From Siphonodentalium dalli (lineage: Eukaryota; Mollusca; Scaphopoda; Gadilida; Siphonodentaliidae), in assembly GCA_032622095.1 (NCBI GenBank), contig CP136061.1:216658373-216722372 (forward strand): 64,000 nt of DNA. The letters are read 5' to 3'. This document shows, piece after piece, positions 1 through 10,344 of the stretch. The notes below the pieces were generated by a model. The model saw nothing but the letters and a program-made list of their open reading frames with translations. It had not been told where the DNA came from and did not search any database. Both the position numbers and the translations under genes were made by a program. Every line of letters begins with the position of its first letter. Position 1 is the stretch's first letter.

Positions 1-1049
1 CATCTTTTCCCAGTATTGTTCCTTTGCCCTTTTAACTGCTACTTTGAACTCTTTTACAGCTTCCTTTAACGCAATTTCATTTGTTGGATCACTCCTGTAG
101 TTATATTTCCTTCTTAAAGCTCTGACCTTCTTCACATTCTGTATTAAATCTTCATTCCACCATCCCTTACTGTATATTGTCACTTTTTTCTTCTTAAAGC
201 ATTCAGATTCAATTTCATGATATATCTTCAAGAAACTACTGTAAAGTTCCTCACTACTCTCTATTCCTGTCCTTTCTTCCAGCCATTTCTTGAATTCCTC
301 ATCACTATTTCTTTTCTACTCTTCCCACTTAGCATTCTTCATATCTTTTATTTCTTTAATAATGGTCTCTGGCTTTTCTCCTACATCAAAGGTTATGAGC
401 CTGTGGTCAGTTCTCAGATACACTTCTTCTCTGACCTCCCAACTGCATACAAACTTCGCAATCGTATCTTCGCAAATAGTTAGATCTATAATACTACTCT
501 GTCTTGTCGGCTTATCATCGTTCAGGATTGTTAATGGTTTCGTGCTAATTAGTTTCATTAATTCTTTGCCTAAGTCATTCTCTACTTTGTCCTTCCAATA
601 GTGATGTTTTGCATTTAGGTCTCCCGCTATAAAGACAGGCAGTCGCTCCGAGCTCATTATGGTCTCAATCTTTCCAATCAGTCTTTTCATCTCGGCAACT
701 TCATTTGGTCGCACATACACTGATCCCAGCAGGAAATTTACATTGTCTGAGTAAATTTCACTCCAGACAGCCTCAATATCATCAACTTCCAAATCATTTC
801 TGTCTATGACCTTCATGTTGTGGTTAAAAGCTATGGCAACTCCTCCTCCTCTCTTCTCTTTCCGTTTCTTCATATTCCATTTCCATCCTTTTAAAATCTC
901 AATCTTCTCATTTTCAGGATGCCATAGCTCTGATATGCACATAATGTTTATCTTCTCTTTCCTGCACATTTGATCTATCAGTCCAGCCGACGTGTTCAGT
1001 GATCTAATGTTTGCTTGTGCAAATCTTATTTTTAGTATATATATCAAAC
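1..1049 (-). pseudogene. LINE ORF2, N-terminal endonuclease and linker, disrupted
   Basis: The - strand encodes an endonuclease/exonuclease/phosphatase domain that nicks target DNA for retrotransposition. Visible active-site landmarks include Asn in QANIRSLN, Glu in CISELW, Asp and Asn in GDLNAKHHYW, and the final Asp-His in RTDHRLITF. A TAG at 316-318 stops the frame right after KNAKWEE. The same frame then stays open to base 1, with the tryptophan-rich GWWNEDL and a basic stretch typical of the linker before the reverse transcriptase. The coding region is therefore broken by one in-frame stop and by the insertion at 1050-1878, which replaces the first residues with transposon sequence. Without the insertion, an ATG at 1903-1901 would be in frame as the probable original start. 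Confidence 0.85.
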
Positions 1050-1878
1050 CAGTCTGGGTGAACGTCGACTCTATATTTGAAATATAGAGTCTGGAGATTA
1101 TGTAGCCAAAACCATTTCTATTCAGCGAAGAGCTTCCCCAAAATGACGTCACGGATTTAAAAAAATACATCGATGATTGACAGGTGTCCCCACGTGTTAT
1201 TTGTTGTGCTTCGCAATAATAGTACTGGCCTGTGTCGCGACATAAGATTACAGCAGATAATATTTGTCGTGTGTGCGACTATGCTTTTTCGGGAGATGAA
1301 CTCGCTGCATCACCCGGAAAGCTGCATCCGAGAGCAAAAAATAAGGTCGTCATCAAAAATGATGCTTTAGAACTATTTAAAAGCATAAAATTAAGTCATT
1401 TCCTCGGTGTTAACTTTCAGATGACTTGTTTACGACAAATAATTTGATTTGCAAACCATGGTACAATAAAGTAAATCAAATACACGGACGTGAGTGAGTT
1501 CTATTTATATTTATGGGAGGCCAAGTTGGTACCATGCGCAGGCCTATCTATCAGATCTAGCACATCCTTCAAATTAATCCGAATCTTATCGAATATATAA
1601 TTTCGAAGCCATTGTTTCTGTCTGTTGTATTTGCAAGCATCGCTTTCGATCGGAGAAATTCCGCTCTGTTACTATATTTAGAGGTGACATTATGGGAGTC
1701 TAGCTCCGCCCACTGACACTTGTTTATTAACCCATACGGTTTCATTGGACGGAAAATAATTTACGCAATCAATCAGATTACGGAATCCCGAGGACTTGGA
1801 AATGAAATATCGATGTTATCCGTCAGACCTTATATTCAATGTTGTAATGAATATTTAGGTATGAGTTTACTAAGACTG
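1050..1878 (+). mobile_element. Mutator-like non-autonomous DNA transposon, copy 1 (829 bp), with 9-bp target duplication
   Basis: The element is bounded by ATATCAAAC at 1041-1049 and 1879-1887. Its ends are imperfect inverted repeats, CAGTCTGGGTGAAC and, reversed, CAGTCTTAGTAAAC. A second copy of almost equal length (827 bp after removing later insertions) lies at 25886-32401 with its own 9-bp duplication, so the borders are well defined. Just inside the left end is a short hairpin (about 1065-1092). It sits a few codons after the probable start of LINE ORF2. The 9-bp duplication suggests the Mutator superfamily; no transposase is present, so this is inference. Confidence 0.85.
1232..1497 (+). 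pseudogene. Zinc-binding-like coding fragment carried by the Mutator-like element (copy 1)
   Basis: An open frame starts at ATG 1232 (MSRHKITADNICRVC...) and contains a CxxC pair (ICRVC). After about 60 codons the same reading idea continues one frame over with a second CxxC-like pair (ICKPW) and KVNQIHG, ending at TGA 1497. The second copy reads ICKPC here, so copy 1 has lost one cysteine to tryptophan. The paired CxxC spacing resembles the N-terminal zinc-binding domains of some animal transcription factors (ZAD-like). I infer a captured or fossil coding exon with a frameshift; parent gene unknown. Confidence 0.45.
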
Positions 1879-1887
1879 ATATCAAAC

Positions 1888-2027
1888 ATACAATATATAA
1901 CATCAATGAATCAATACACATCATATAAATATACAATTTCAATTATAACAGTTTCTATTAATACAAGTTAAATATACTAAAACTACATGTGTACCTTTAA
2001 CTTGTTTCTATACTCATTATTACATCT
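1888..2027 (-). other. LINE inter-ORF spacer with probable original ORF2 start
   Basis: This short AT-rich stretch lies between the ORF1 stop and the transposon. On the - strand an ATG at 1903-1901 leads in frame through the 9-bp target site, and that frame is the one used by the endonuclease on the far side of the insertion. I see no other coding content. Confidence 0.5.
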
Positions 2028-3320
2028 CTACACCCTTTCTTTCAGAATATTCTTCCACTTTACAAAATGTGGACAATTCTTTGCATATGTGCCATGACAG
2101 CCATGTTCCTCAGTTTTACACAATATGCATTTTTTCTTTCTCACCTCAGGTGTACAATACTCTTTTTCACAATCTTCTTTCGTTGCACAACATTTTGCTA
2201 TATGACCAAATTTGAAACATTTGAAACATCTAATAGACCTAAGACCTCTTGAAATATACTCATGCACCGTTACTTGTCTGTTTCTGAACCTCAAATCTAC
2301 TTGAAATGACTTACTAACATCAATACTACATTCAAACTCAACAACAATTATAGGCAGAAACTTCCCACTGTCACTATATTTAAGCCTTCTAGCTTTACAA
2401 TGTCCTCTCAGCTCAACACTCTTCTCCAAGACTTCTTCAAATTCTCTTTCCTTCACATCAACTGGTACATTTTTAAGCACACATTTATATGTTGCAGCTG
2501 GTCTGTGTGCACATAGTTTACTACCAGTCCCACCAAATGCTTCCTCTGGCCAGTCAAACTGTAGTATATTCAGACAGTCTGTTTCTTCTTCACAGCACAC
2601 TACTATTCCCCCTCCAACTAGCGAATATGTGTACTTAAAAACACAATTTGGAAAGAACTGTGTGAGTTCTTTTTTAATTACAGCTGATGATCTGTATTTC
2701 TCTGCCTCCAATATCCCATCTATAATAACAACACTTCCAAATTTTGGTTTGCTGTTAGAGACTCCTACCGTATCACTCTCTTCAACTATCTTCTGTTGAC
2801 AAAAATCCTTATTGCTCACACTGCCTCCATCAATTTCCTTCTTTTCACCTTCCTCGTTTACTGCTAATCTTTTGACTGTGTCTTCTTGAATATCTTTTCT
2901 TGTTTCCTTGTTACTTACTTTATCATTCACAGCTTTGTTGTCCACATTTGAAACTTTGTTTAACTTTAACTGCTCAATTGTGCAGTATGGACATCTGTAT
3001 TTTATTTTCTTTGATGAAAAAATGTCCAATATCTTATCATTTAAGCTTACACAGCTTACATGCCACCATTGAAGACAGTCATCACATCTCAGCATTCGAG
3101 AGCCATGTTTAACTGTTCCATTTTTACATGGGCATACATCCTTCTCATTCTTGGACACCTTTTCTGTTTTCTGTGATTTAGATTTTGTTTTACTTTTACC
3201 ATTATTTGTAGATTGTTTGTTTTTATTTATTACTTCCCTGGACACTGAATTTTTTACACTAACAGCAACAGCTGCAACACTCCTCCTATTCCGCCTTGCC
3301 CGATTCCTTGTCTCCGGCAT
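2028..3320 (-). CDS. LINE ORF1 protein: PHD finger, RRM-like region, CCHC zinc knuckles (430 aa)
   Basis: This is the nucleic-acid-binding ORF1 product of the LINE, expected to bind element RNA in the retrotransposition particle. The first 60 residues are basic and rich in Lys/Asn. A PHD finger follows with C63, C65, C79, C82, H87, C90, C110 and C113 in C4HC3 order. Residues about 120-190 are acidic and low in complexity. Residues about 275-350 (YKCVLKNVPVDVKEREFEEV onward) look like an RRM-type fold. Near the C-terminus is a clear CCHC knuckle (C365, C368, H373, C378) and a second, degenerate one (C398, C401, H406, C416). PHD domains in ORF1 are known from CR1-like LINEs. The frame is intact, unlike ORF2. 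The start is the first Met after an upstream stop and precedes an Arg-rich leader. Confidence 0.85.
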   Translation of the reverse strand: MPETRNRARRNRRSVAAVAVSVKNSVSREVINKNKQSTNNGKSKTKSKSQKTEKVSKNEKDVCPCKNGTVKHGSRMLRCDDCLQWWHVSCVSLNDKILDIFSSKKIKYRCPYCTIEQLKLNKVSNVDNKAVNDKVSNKETRKDIQEDTVKRLAVNEEGEKKEIDGGSVSNKDFCQQKIVEESDTVGVSNSKPKFGSVVIIDGILEAEKYRSSAVIKKELTQFFPNCVFKYTYSLVGGGIVVCCEEETDCLNILQFDWPEEAFGGTGSKLCAHRPAATYKCVLKNVPVDVKEREFEEVLEKSVELRGHCKARRLKYSDSGKFLPIIVVEFECSIDVSKSFQVDLRFRNRQVTVHEYISRGLRSIRCFKCFKFGHIAKCCATKEDCEKEYCTPEVRKKKCILCKTEEHGCHGTYAKNCPHFVKWKNILKERV

Positions 3321-3610
3321 TTACGCTCTTGTGTCTACACCGAACGAACTGCAGTGCCGTTAAACAATATTAATCTTCTTACCTTTAAGTCCAGGTACAT
3401 CAGATATCCTCCCATTAGTTTAAATCTCCTACCACCAGTATTTGTGAATCCTTCTTTCACCTTGAACTTCAATATTGACTTCCGTTCCTGCACCTAAATT
3501 CCGAATCCGGACCTGACACTGCAAGTGAAATCCTCTTCCAATAGTGCTCCTCTAAAGTCACTTTTCCGCTTTCCAAATCTGTTTAAACTTCATAAATATG
3601 CTTTCTATAC
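3321..3610 (-). other. Probable LINE 5' leader
   Basis: Sequence directly upstream of ORF1 with no recognised gene or repeat from elsewhere in the window. It is placed in the LINE by position only; the true 5' end could lie anywhere before the dispersed repeat block that starts near 3700. Confidence 0.4.
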
Positions 3611-3699
3611 AATTTGTAACTTATAATACAAAATTTAGCCAAAAAGGTATATTATAACCAGTTTTTAAAAAAATAGAGCCAATAAATTTTTCAGTTACG

Positions 3700-3935
3700 C
3701 CTAACGCATAGAAGTGGGTTGATTGTACATTGATGCTACCGGGGGTCGGTGCCATTGTGAGGACAGGGGTACATGCAGCACATAGACTAAAGATTATAGG
3801 TTTGTAATATATTGGATCTGGTATCGAACACACCCACTTCCGATGTTTCGTTTGCACAGTAAATCCAGCCTGAGACTGATATTGGAGCTGCCAGGGGTCG
3901 ATGCCAATATATTAGGGACAATGGACCTAATATAC
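3700..3935 (+). repeat. Dispersed mosaic repeat, copy 1
   Basis: Two blocks recur at 6900-7110 in the same order: block 1 (3717-3791, containing ACATTGATGCTACCGGGG) and block 2 (3858-3930, containing CCTGAGACTGATATTGGAGC). In this copy they are separated by an inverted version of a third block (about 3800-3855) that also occurs in forward orientation at 5880-5945 and 6590-6652. The three blocks look like parts of one larger, rearranged element of unknown class. Confidence 0.6.
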
Positions 3936-4059
3936 CATAAGTCGTACTTAAATGTACCACATTCTGTCCTGTCCATAAAATCCGAAGACGACAAATTAAA
4001 TAAACATGAATAAATTAATAAATCCTTATATATATATGTATGCATACATGTAGGTATGT

Positions 4060-4115
4060 GTATATGAGGGTGTGATGGTGTGTGAGGGTGTGTGTGTGTG
4101 AGGGTGTGAGGGGTA
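4060..4115 (+). repeat. TG/GAGGG-rich microsatellite
   Basis: Short runs of GTGTGT alternate with GAGGGTGT. A second patch of the same kind lies at 5318-5375. Confidence 0.8.
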
Positions 4116-4739
4116 GAGCCCGAAGCCGCCATCGCACGCCGCCGTCGCTAGCCATATTGGCCACAAGCCGCCGCCAGCCATATTATCTCTAACGCCAGCC
4201 GCATGAAAAAATCTCCGCCGCCGGAATTGTAAAATGGCTGAGCCATGTGCATGGACTTATATGTTAAGGACAACTGTACTGCGAATAGCAAATAACTAAC
4301 CCGCACTGCCTAATATTGGCATACTCGTATGGACACGGTATGGTTGTTACACTATCAGAATACCCGGGGCCTCTCATTGTGGAATAGACTATTTCAATGC
4401 ATGCTTTCATATAACGGAGTGGGAACATCCATTCAGTATTGAAAGGGTTTAACGTATAAATTATTTAATTCGACACGATCTCAGTCTCAGACATCGCTGA
4501 CATTTGTCAATATATGCACATAACCTGTAGAAGAGAATAGAAAATAGTTTGAAATATTATTTATCACATAATTTGGCCATAAAAGCAGTTTCATAATTAT
4601 CGGTAATAGACACGTTTAATATCAGCGCGTGCGATGACGTCACGGCGTTCTTCAAATAACTTGCGATCGCTGTAGTTTATGATTGTTGTTTTCGATGAAT
4701 ATTTCGCGTTGCTTCGGGTTTATTTGATCATGTGATAAA
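4116..4739. other. No recognisable gene
   Basis: About 4120-4230 is unusually rich in GCCGCC and GCCAGCC motifs. The rest is ordinary AT-rich sequence; no repeat copy or coding signal is seen. Confidence 0.5.
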
Positions 4740-4886
4740 AGGTATCTCACACTCGTCCTATTTTATACGTAATTTATCAACCTCGTCCTCTAAATTCTAT
4801 TTGAGCCTCGGTAAACCTCGGCTCAAATCGAATTTAGTGAACTCGGTTGATAAATTCCGTATAAAATAGAAACTCATGTGAGATCC
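4740..4886. mobile_element. Small foldback (MITE-like) element
   Basis: The left half (CTCGTCCTATTTTATACG...AATTTATCAACC) is mirrored by the right half (GGTTGATAAATT...CGTATAAAATAG), so the segment can fold into one long hairpin of roughly 140 bp. No clear target duplication was found. Confidence 0.65.
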
Positions 4887-5867
4887 TCTATATATCGATA
4901 CTATCGGATTCAGCATTCAATGATGCATGCATATATCGAAGATGCCAGTGATGATTAGCCGTCTGACGTCGACAGAAGTCCCAATGTAACTTATACCGAT
5001 TATATAGATGGGAAACTACATAGTACATCACTGCGAGTCCTTTACTGAGTCCTTCGTGTATTTCGCCCAACACCAAAATAATACGCATGGTCTGGAATTA
5101 TACGGGTTCACAACAAACGCCAAAAACAAGCGGGTGTCTATAACCGGGGATTGGGAAAATTTCGGAAGCGAAATACGCAGAATGATAACGTCTCAGCCGG
5201 CTGAGCCGCCATATTTCGTCAGCCACGAACGTCGCGACTGAGCCGGCTTAGCTAGATAACCAGCCACCAAAATTGGTTGAGCCAGCCGTGAAAACTATTT
5301 GTCGTGGCTTCGGGGTCTAGTGAGGGGGTGTGTGTGTGAGGGTGTGTGTGTGAGGGTGTATACGTGTGTGTATATGTTTTCTTGCGCTAGCGTTTGCACT
5401 ATCGCAACATCATTCTACATATAGTCTATTCCACGTAATGGGTGCATACATTTATAGGGGAGCTATTGTCGAGCAAGGGCATTGCGTTTGCTGACACTTT
5501 GGGGAGAGAGATTCTTCTAAGCGAATCCAACTCCAACTAGAGTTCCTTTTGTAATTGTATGCACCTGCTTATGGTGTGCTGTTGTGACAGTGCATCATAA
5601 TGTATGTATGTACGGTTGTGTTTGTGTCTGCGTCATGTGTTAGATTGTATATGCGTACGGGTGTGGTCGAGAGGGTGTGTGTTGTCTGTTGATGTGATAT
5701 GTAAGCTCGTGTTCGTGTACATACAATTAGAATGATATTCTTTTCCTCGGTAGTTTGTTCTCTTGTCTGTCTTTTCATTACTTCTTGATTGCTAAATGTA
5801 TTTATGTTACATTCATGTATACTATGTCTTGTTAAATCTTCAAAACTGGAGGCAATAAAGATATATA
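4887..5867. other. No recognisable gene; one microsatellite patch
   Basis: The stretch contains GT/GAGGGT microsatellite sequence at 5318-5375 and a palindrome-like cluster of AGCCGGCT motifs near 5190-5270. A 77-codon open frame at 5008-5241 was considered and not called. Confidence 0.5.
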
Positions 5868-5946
5868 TATAATCTCAAGTGCAAACGAAACAGCGGAAGT
5901 GGGTGTGTTCGATACCAGATCCAATAATGTAATTTTTAAAAGCCAA
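5868..5946 (+). repeat. Dispersed repeat block 3, two forward copies
   Basis: This block (containing GTGTTCGATACCAGATCC) is nearly identical to 6575-6653 and occurs inverted inside the mosaic repeat at about 3800-3855. It supports the idea that 3.7-7.1 kb holds scrambled pieces of one element. Confidence 0.65.
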
Positions 5947-6279
5947 TATACGGGAAAGTCACTACCAAACGCTAACAAGTCTTAATTAAAACATCGTTAA
6001 TTGCGCCTATGGCGTAAAGCCGTGGTGAGTCGTTGAGTTTTTTTGCTTCTTTGTAGATGTGATAGTCACAGTGGTACACAACTAATGAACGAAAATTTGA
6101 AATGCGCTTTCTTCATGGTATGGCATCGGCGATAATCACAGGAGGCGTGTAAATCACATTAAAAATGTAGCTCAATCGGGCTACAGCCTACACTGGCTAC
6201 AGTCGACAAAACGAGCTACGTAGACCGTTTTTGATGTGTGCCCGACCTGTCCTGTGTGATTCTGATAATTGATATGTAC

Positions 6280-6420
6280 ACGACTACAGAGTACAGTCTA
6301 CACTACTCACTAGTCTACTAGTACTATACTAATTTACTATACTCTATAGTCACTGATACTGTGGTCAGGTGATAGTCTAGACTACACGTCTACAGTACAG
6401 TCTACAGACAGTACAGACCC
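6280..6420. repeat. Low-complexity AGTCTAC/TACAGTC-rich stretch
   Basis: Variants of GTCTACAGTA, ACTAGTCTACTAGTAC and TACAGTCTACAGACAGTACAG follow each other with irregular spacing on a short core (GTCTA and its complement). It is not a clean tandem repeat. Confidence 0.6.
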
Positions 6421-6899
6421 TTATCAGCTTATTAAGCTTTTGAAGCTTTTCCCTACCCTATTTTGGAATATTGTAGTCCAATTCATGGAATATAAATTGT
6501 TTGTTTTCTGTATTCCAATTCTCTTGTAAGCATATGCATTGTTGTTTTTCAGCGCAAAATGATGTTAGTCTCGTTATAATCTCAAGTGCAAACAGCGGAA
6601 GTGGGTGTGTTCGATACCAGATCCAATAATGTAATTTTTAAAAGCCAATTTCCCGAATTCCGTTTGCACTCTGATTTCCGGCAGATATAAAAATGGTCGC
6701 AAGGTCCCCACCCGAAGGGTAGATACAATTAAGCTGAGTTTCCTCCAAATAATAAACAAAGATTAAATTGATTACATATATGTATATTAAACAAATACAT
6801 GGGGAGAATGAATGTGATTCTAAAATTATATTATTTGACACTGCATGAAATATATCCGATTCAAATTTGCATTTGGATTATAAATGTATGTTCCTCAGT

Positions 6900-7110
6900 A
6901 AAGTGAAAAGTCAATGGAAGTGGGTTGATTGTACATTGATGCTACCGGGGATCGGTGCCATTGTGAGGACAGGGGTACATGCAGCACATAGACTAAATTA
7001 GTGTCAAATAAATACGTATTATAAATACTTTGTAGTAAATCCAGCCTGAGACTGATATTGGAGCTGCCAGGGGTCGATGCCAATATATTAGGGACAATGG
7101 ACCTATCCGT
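6900..7110 (+). repeat. Dispersed mosaic repeat, copy 2
   Basis: Block 1 (6919-6998) and block 2 (7033-7105) match 3717-3791 and 3858-3930. The filler between them differs from copy 1, showing that the middle is variable. Confidence 0.6.
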
Positions 7111-7539
7111 ACGTACCGCCCACCACTAGGCTACATGGTTACTGTTACTAAGCACCACAAGCCATCTCAATCTCGCTACATATTCATTACTAAAACTTTG
7201 ATGGCTTCCGATGAGAACGGACTGTGTTGTTAAACGTACGCCATGTAACACGATAATATAGCTTCTTTCTGAGTTTCACGATTTTCAAGATACTTATGTC
7301 ACAGTATGTGTGTATTTTTGCATCTTGTAAAAGTGACTGTCGTTAGATATAAACAAAAATAGAACCAGATTTAAACAAAAAAACAGGTGTTATTGTTAGG
7401 CCATTTCCGATTACCAGCAAAGATCGATGTTTACGTTGAATCAAACTGTGTAAATGAAGCCATTATATAACTTCAATATCAAATAGCAAATTTAATATCG
7501 AAGCTATGCTAATAGTGTAGCGGATGCAGAGTTGCCCCT
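7111..7539. other. No recognisable feature
   Basis: AT-rich sequence without coding signal or a repeat match that I can see. Confidence 0.4.
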
Positions 7540-7618
7540 ACCCTACCCTCTGATCGGATTGTTGTTGTTGGAATCTGTTGAGATGGGGACCCTCTGTTCG
7601 GATTGAGTACCTTTAATG
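7540..7618 (-). mobile_element. Fragment of TTAA-type foldback element
   Basis: The stretch is the reverse complement of the left end of the element at 8340 (shared GTTGTTGTTGGAATCTGTTG and the terminal GAGTACCTTTAA). Only one end is present. It abuts the decayed LINE tail that follows. Confidence 0.65.
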
Positions 7619-8335
7619 TTGAATGTGGTAAGTCATATAACTATCTAGGAATAGATTTCTCGGTATTAGGGGTCTTTTTCGTATGCACAATCAACTCTGT
7701 ATAAGTAAGGTTTGAAAGCTTATTATAAATTATGCAGACTTCTGGTCAATGGATCCAAGTATAAAAACAAGTTGACATATTTTTGATCACCATAATACCT
7801 ATACTACTGTATGGATGTGAAATGTGGGGGAGGGGGGCATTTAGCGAAATGGCAACACCGCTACAATGAATAAACAGTGAATAACATGTTTCCAAATATG
7901 TTTTGTGAAGTTACATAGGCCTATAAAATTCTGTTAATTCATACTCTGGGTCTCTAGCAATTCAGCAGTACTTTCTTAACTTGGGAGAATTACCTTTGCA
8001 TTTCAACATAATAAATCTCTACTCTTGATGTGGCACAGACCGGAGGACCCAGACATCGCAGGTTCGCTCCTTAAAGATGCATACATACTAGTAAGAGTCT
8101 AGCAGAGAAAGGTAAACACTATCTTGGTATTCTTGTCTCAAATATATTGCAAACTTCATAAAATTGCCAATATATCTTCTGAGTGAAAGTATAGGCAAAT
8201 TTAAAAGTAATGCTATTCGGTTATTGAAGAAATGTTACCTGGATCAGGGGAAAAATTATATGGAAGATAGCCGGGACAAAAAACTGAAAACTTATGTCAA
8301 ACAAACAGACGGCTCTGAAAATTACCTTCCAGTAT
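7619..8335 (+). pseudogene. Decayed LINE ORF2 tail (reverse transcriptase C-terminal region)
   Basis: Pieces in shifting frames follow the usual order of a non-LTR ORF2 C-terminus: a YNYLGIDFS block, an ILLYGCEMWG-like block near 7795-7835 (spread over two frames), an LGELPLHFNI block near 7980-8010, and a final KKLKTYVKQ...ENYLPV block near 8275-8335. The order and spacing fit Jockey/CR1-type elements; several frameshifts and stops mean it is dead. TTAA-type elements cut it on both sides. Homology is judged from motif order only. Confidence 0.6.
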
Positions 8336-8339
8336 GTAA

Positions 8340-8807
8340 AGGTACTCAATCCGAACAGAGGGTCCCCATCTCAACAGATTCCAACAACAACAATCCGACC
8401 AGAGGGTCCTATATTACTATTTCTTTGGCTTTGGGGTAAAACATATTTGATTCGAGTCGAGGAACCCATCAAACAAAGCTCAGAGTTATTAGATATTGAT
8501 TTTTGAAATTTGTTATTTACTCGAGATGAGTACTAATAATTGCCTTCAACTGCCGTAATCTGCTCGGGATGTGTACACCAAAATCTATTCAAACAGACAA
8601 GGATGGATAACTCTAAAATCAAGTGGTAATAATAACGCAATTCTGAGCCAGAAAGTATTCCCGATAATGAAAAATAATAGATTTCTAAAATCGATATCTA
8701 ACAAATCTGAGCTTTGATGGGTGACTTCCTCGACTCGAATCAAATATTTTTGACCCCCGAAGCCATTGAAATAGTAATTGAGAGGAGTTTTATCGGATTG
8801 AGTACCT
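8340..8807. mobile_element. TTAA-type foldback MITE, copy 1 (468 bp)
   Basis: Terminal inverted repeats AGGTACTCAATCC are flanked on the right by TTAA (8808-8811) and on the left by GTAA, probably a mutated TTAA. Subterminal sequence also folds back (for example TTGATTCGAGTCGAGGAA and its complement). Full-length relatives are at 20254-20690 and 56022-57438. TTAA targets suggest piggyBac or Kolobok relatives; no transposase is present. Confidence 0.8.
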
Positions 8808-8811
8808 TTAA

Positions 8812-10344
8812 CCCGTCCATGTCCATGACATAGCAAGTTTGAGCTCAATCGGTTCGAGTATATAAAGGACACACACACATGTATATATATGACACTTCCC
8901 GTAGGTAGCAAGTTTGAGCTCAATCGGCATTCCCTGGAATTTCCCAGAAGATATTCATGGGGACGTCAAGTGACCAATTCTGAAATTTGCTGGTCGCATT
9001 CGTCTGTAGGTCTGAGGAATTCTCGGCTAGATATTGTTACCAACATGACATATTTAAATTAATCCCGACGTGTACCCCCATTCCCAACGCGACGTAATTT
9101 TGGTACCATGTGTTGCGTTCTAAAAATAGGTCGATTGCAGTGGATTCGTAGATGACGAAATATGAGTGCGACAGAGAATATTGTTTGATCGAAAGCATTT
9201 GAATTAATACCGGTACGTCACAAGACTCGCCTTGATGCTGGTTAATATATATTTGTCCCTGCTAGGTGTTGGGAATGTGAATTAAAATTGCCGTGGGGAT
9301 GCCGTGCGGGTCTAATCCGATGAAAATGTCCCCGTTCCTAGGAATCGAGTTCCAGATAACGTAAACAAACGCCGTCCCCCGTTCAGTATGCGAAAGCCGA
9401 AGGGAATAAAGAGCGTTGACCGGTTAACGAACCCAAATATGGAAGATCTTTATCAACGACACTGCAGATAGGAACGCTCTTTAACTATCAACGCTATATT
9501 AACTCCGAAGTGCCATTTTTTTGTGACTGAGAGTGGAGAACGGGTGCTCTGACCATCCCCGTGGGTTTTTACCCTTATATAGGAAGTTTGGTCTCGATGG
9601 GTCCAGCCGTTTTCGATTCTATAAAGTACACATATATAGACCATGCATAGCCTCAGCATATATATAGGCCTATACAAATGTATACATATACGAGCTACAT
9701 AAATACGGGAACGCCGTACCGTACCGTTTGATTTGTCCCATTTAATGACACGGTTGACACCTACTGCAAAACTATGGTTTGTTCACGAAAGTGTTTATTC
9801 ATGGTGGTGGTCATTCAAGAACGTACTATTGGTTTTGTAATGGCTATTTTTAGAATCTATTCAAATAACCATCCCAGAGCTGCGGCAATCCGGTTCCTGT
9901 TCTGCATTTTGATTTTTCTTTTCCCAAAAATCTGAGATCGCGGCAAGGTAATTTGTTTAATTACAGGAGAATAGGCCTACTAGATTTAAAATAAAATAGA
10001 AAGAGACATTACAGATAAAATGTTTTCCGTGGTGGTTATGATGACAATTTCAGGCACACACAAGTGACACAACTGTTGTTTTACACGACATTCCCTATTA
10101 TCGTTGTATTGCAATCAGCTGGCAACACTGGTTACAATACACCAAATGATTTACATAGGCCTCAGTGTTAACAAATCCCGCTGGCCTATATTCGTTGCAA
10201 AGCTTTGACCCTGCACGAGTATTTGAAATTAAAGAACGTCCCTTTAGACACACAGAAATGTGCACAAAAGTACATGTTAACATGGTAGATCACACTCTGA
10301 CACTGGAGCTCGACAAACGTCACACTACCCTTAAAATGGGACAC
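8812..10344. other. No gene; two short retroelement-tail-like stretches
   Basis: About 8830-8895 (AAGTTTGAGCTCAATCGG then a TATA/CACA-rich tail) and 9560-9680 (AAGTTTGGTCTCGATGGG then CACATATATA) resemble each other and look like retroelement 3' tails. The rest shows no coding signal. Confidence 0.4.

Larger units (their letters stand above)
1..3610 (-). mobile_element. Non-LTR retrotransposon (LINE), CR1/Jockey-group-like, cut by the window edge and interrupted by a DNA transposon
   Basis: Read on the - strand, the order is a possible 5' leader (about 3610-3321), ORF1 (3320-2028), a short inter-ORF spacer, and the start of ORF2 running off the window at base 1. ORF1 carries a PHD finger and CCHC knuckles, and ORF2 begins with an APE-type endonuclease, which is the layout of CR1/Jockey-group LINEs. 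A Mutator-like element occupies 1050-1878. The reverse transcriptase and 3' end are outside the window. The 5' boundary near 3610 is a guess based on where dispersed repeat sequence begins. Clade cannot be fixed without the reverse transcriptase. Confidence 0.85.

Noticed and set aside
5008-5241. 77-codon open frame with plausible composition
   Set aside because: No recognised domain, no matching exons or splice context; ends in a palindromic GCCGGC cluster.
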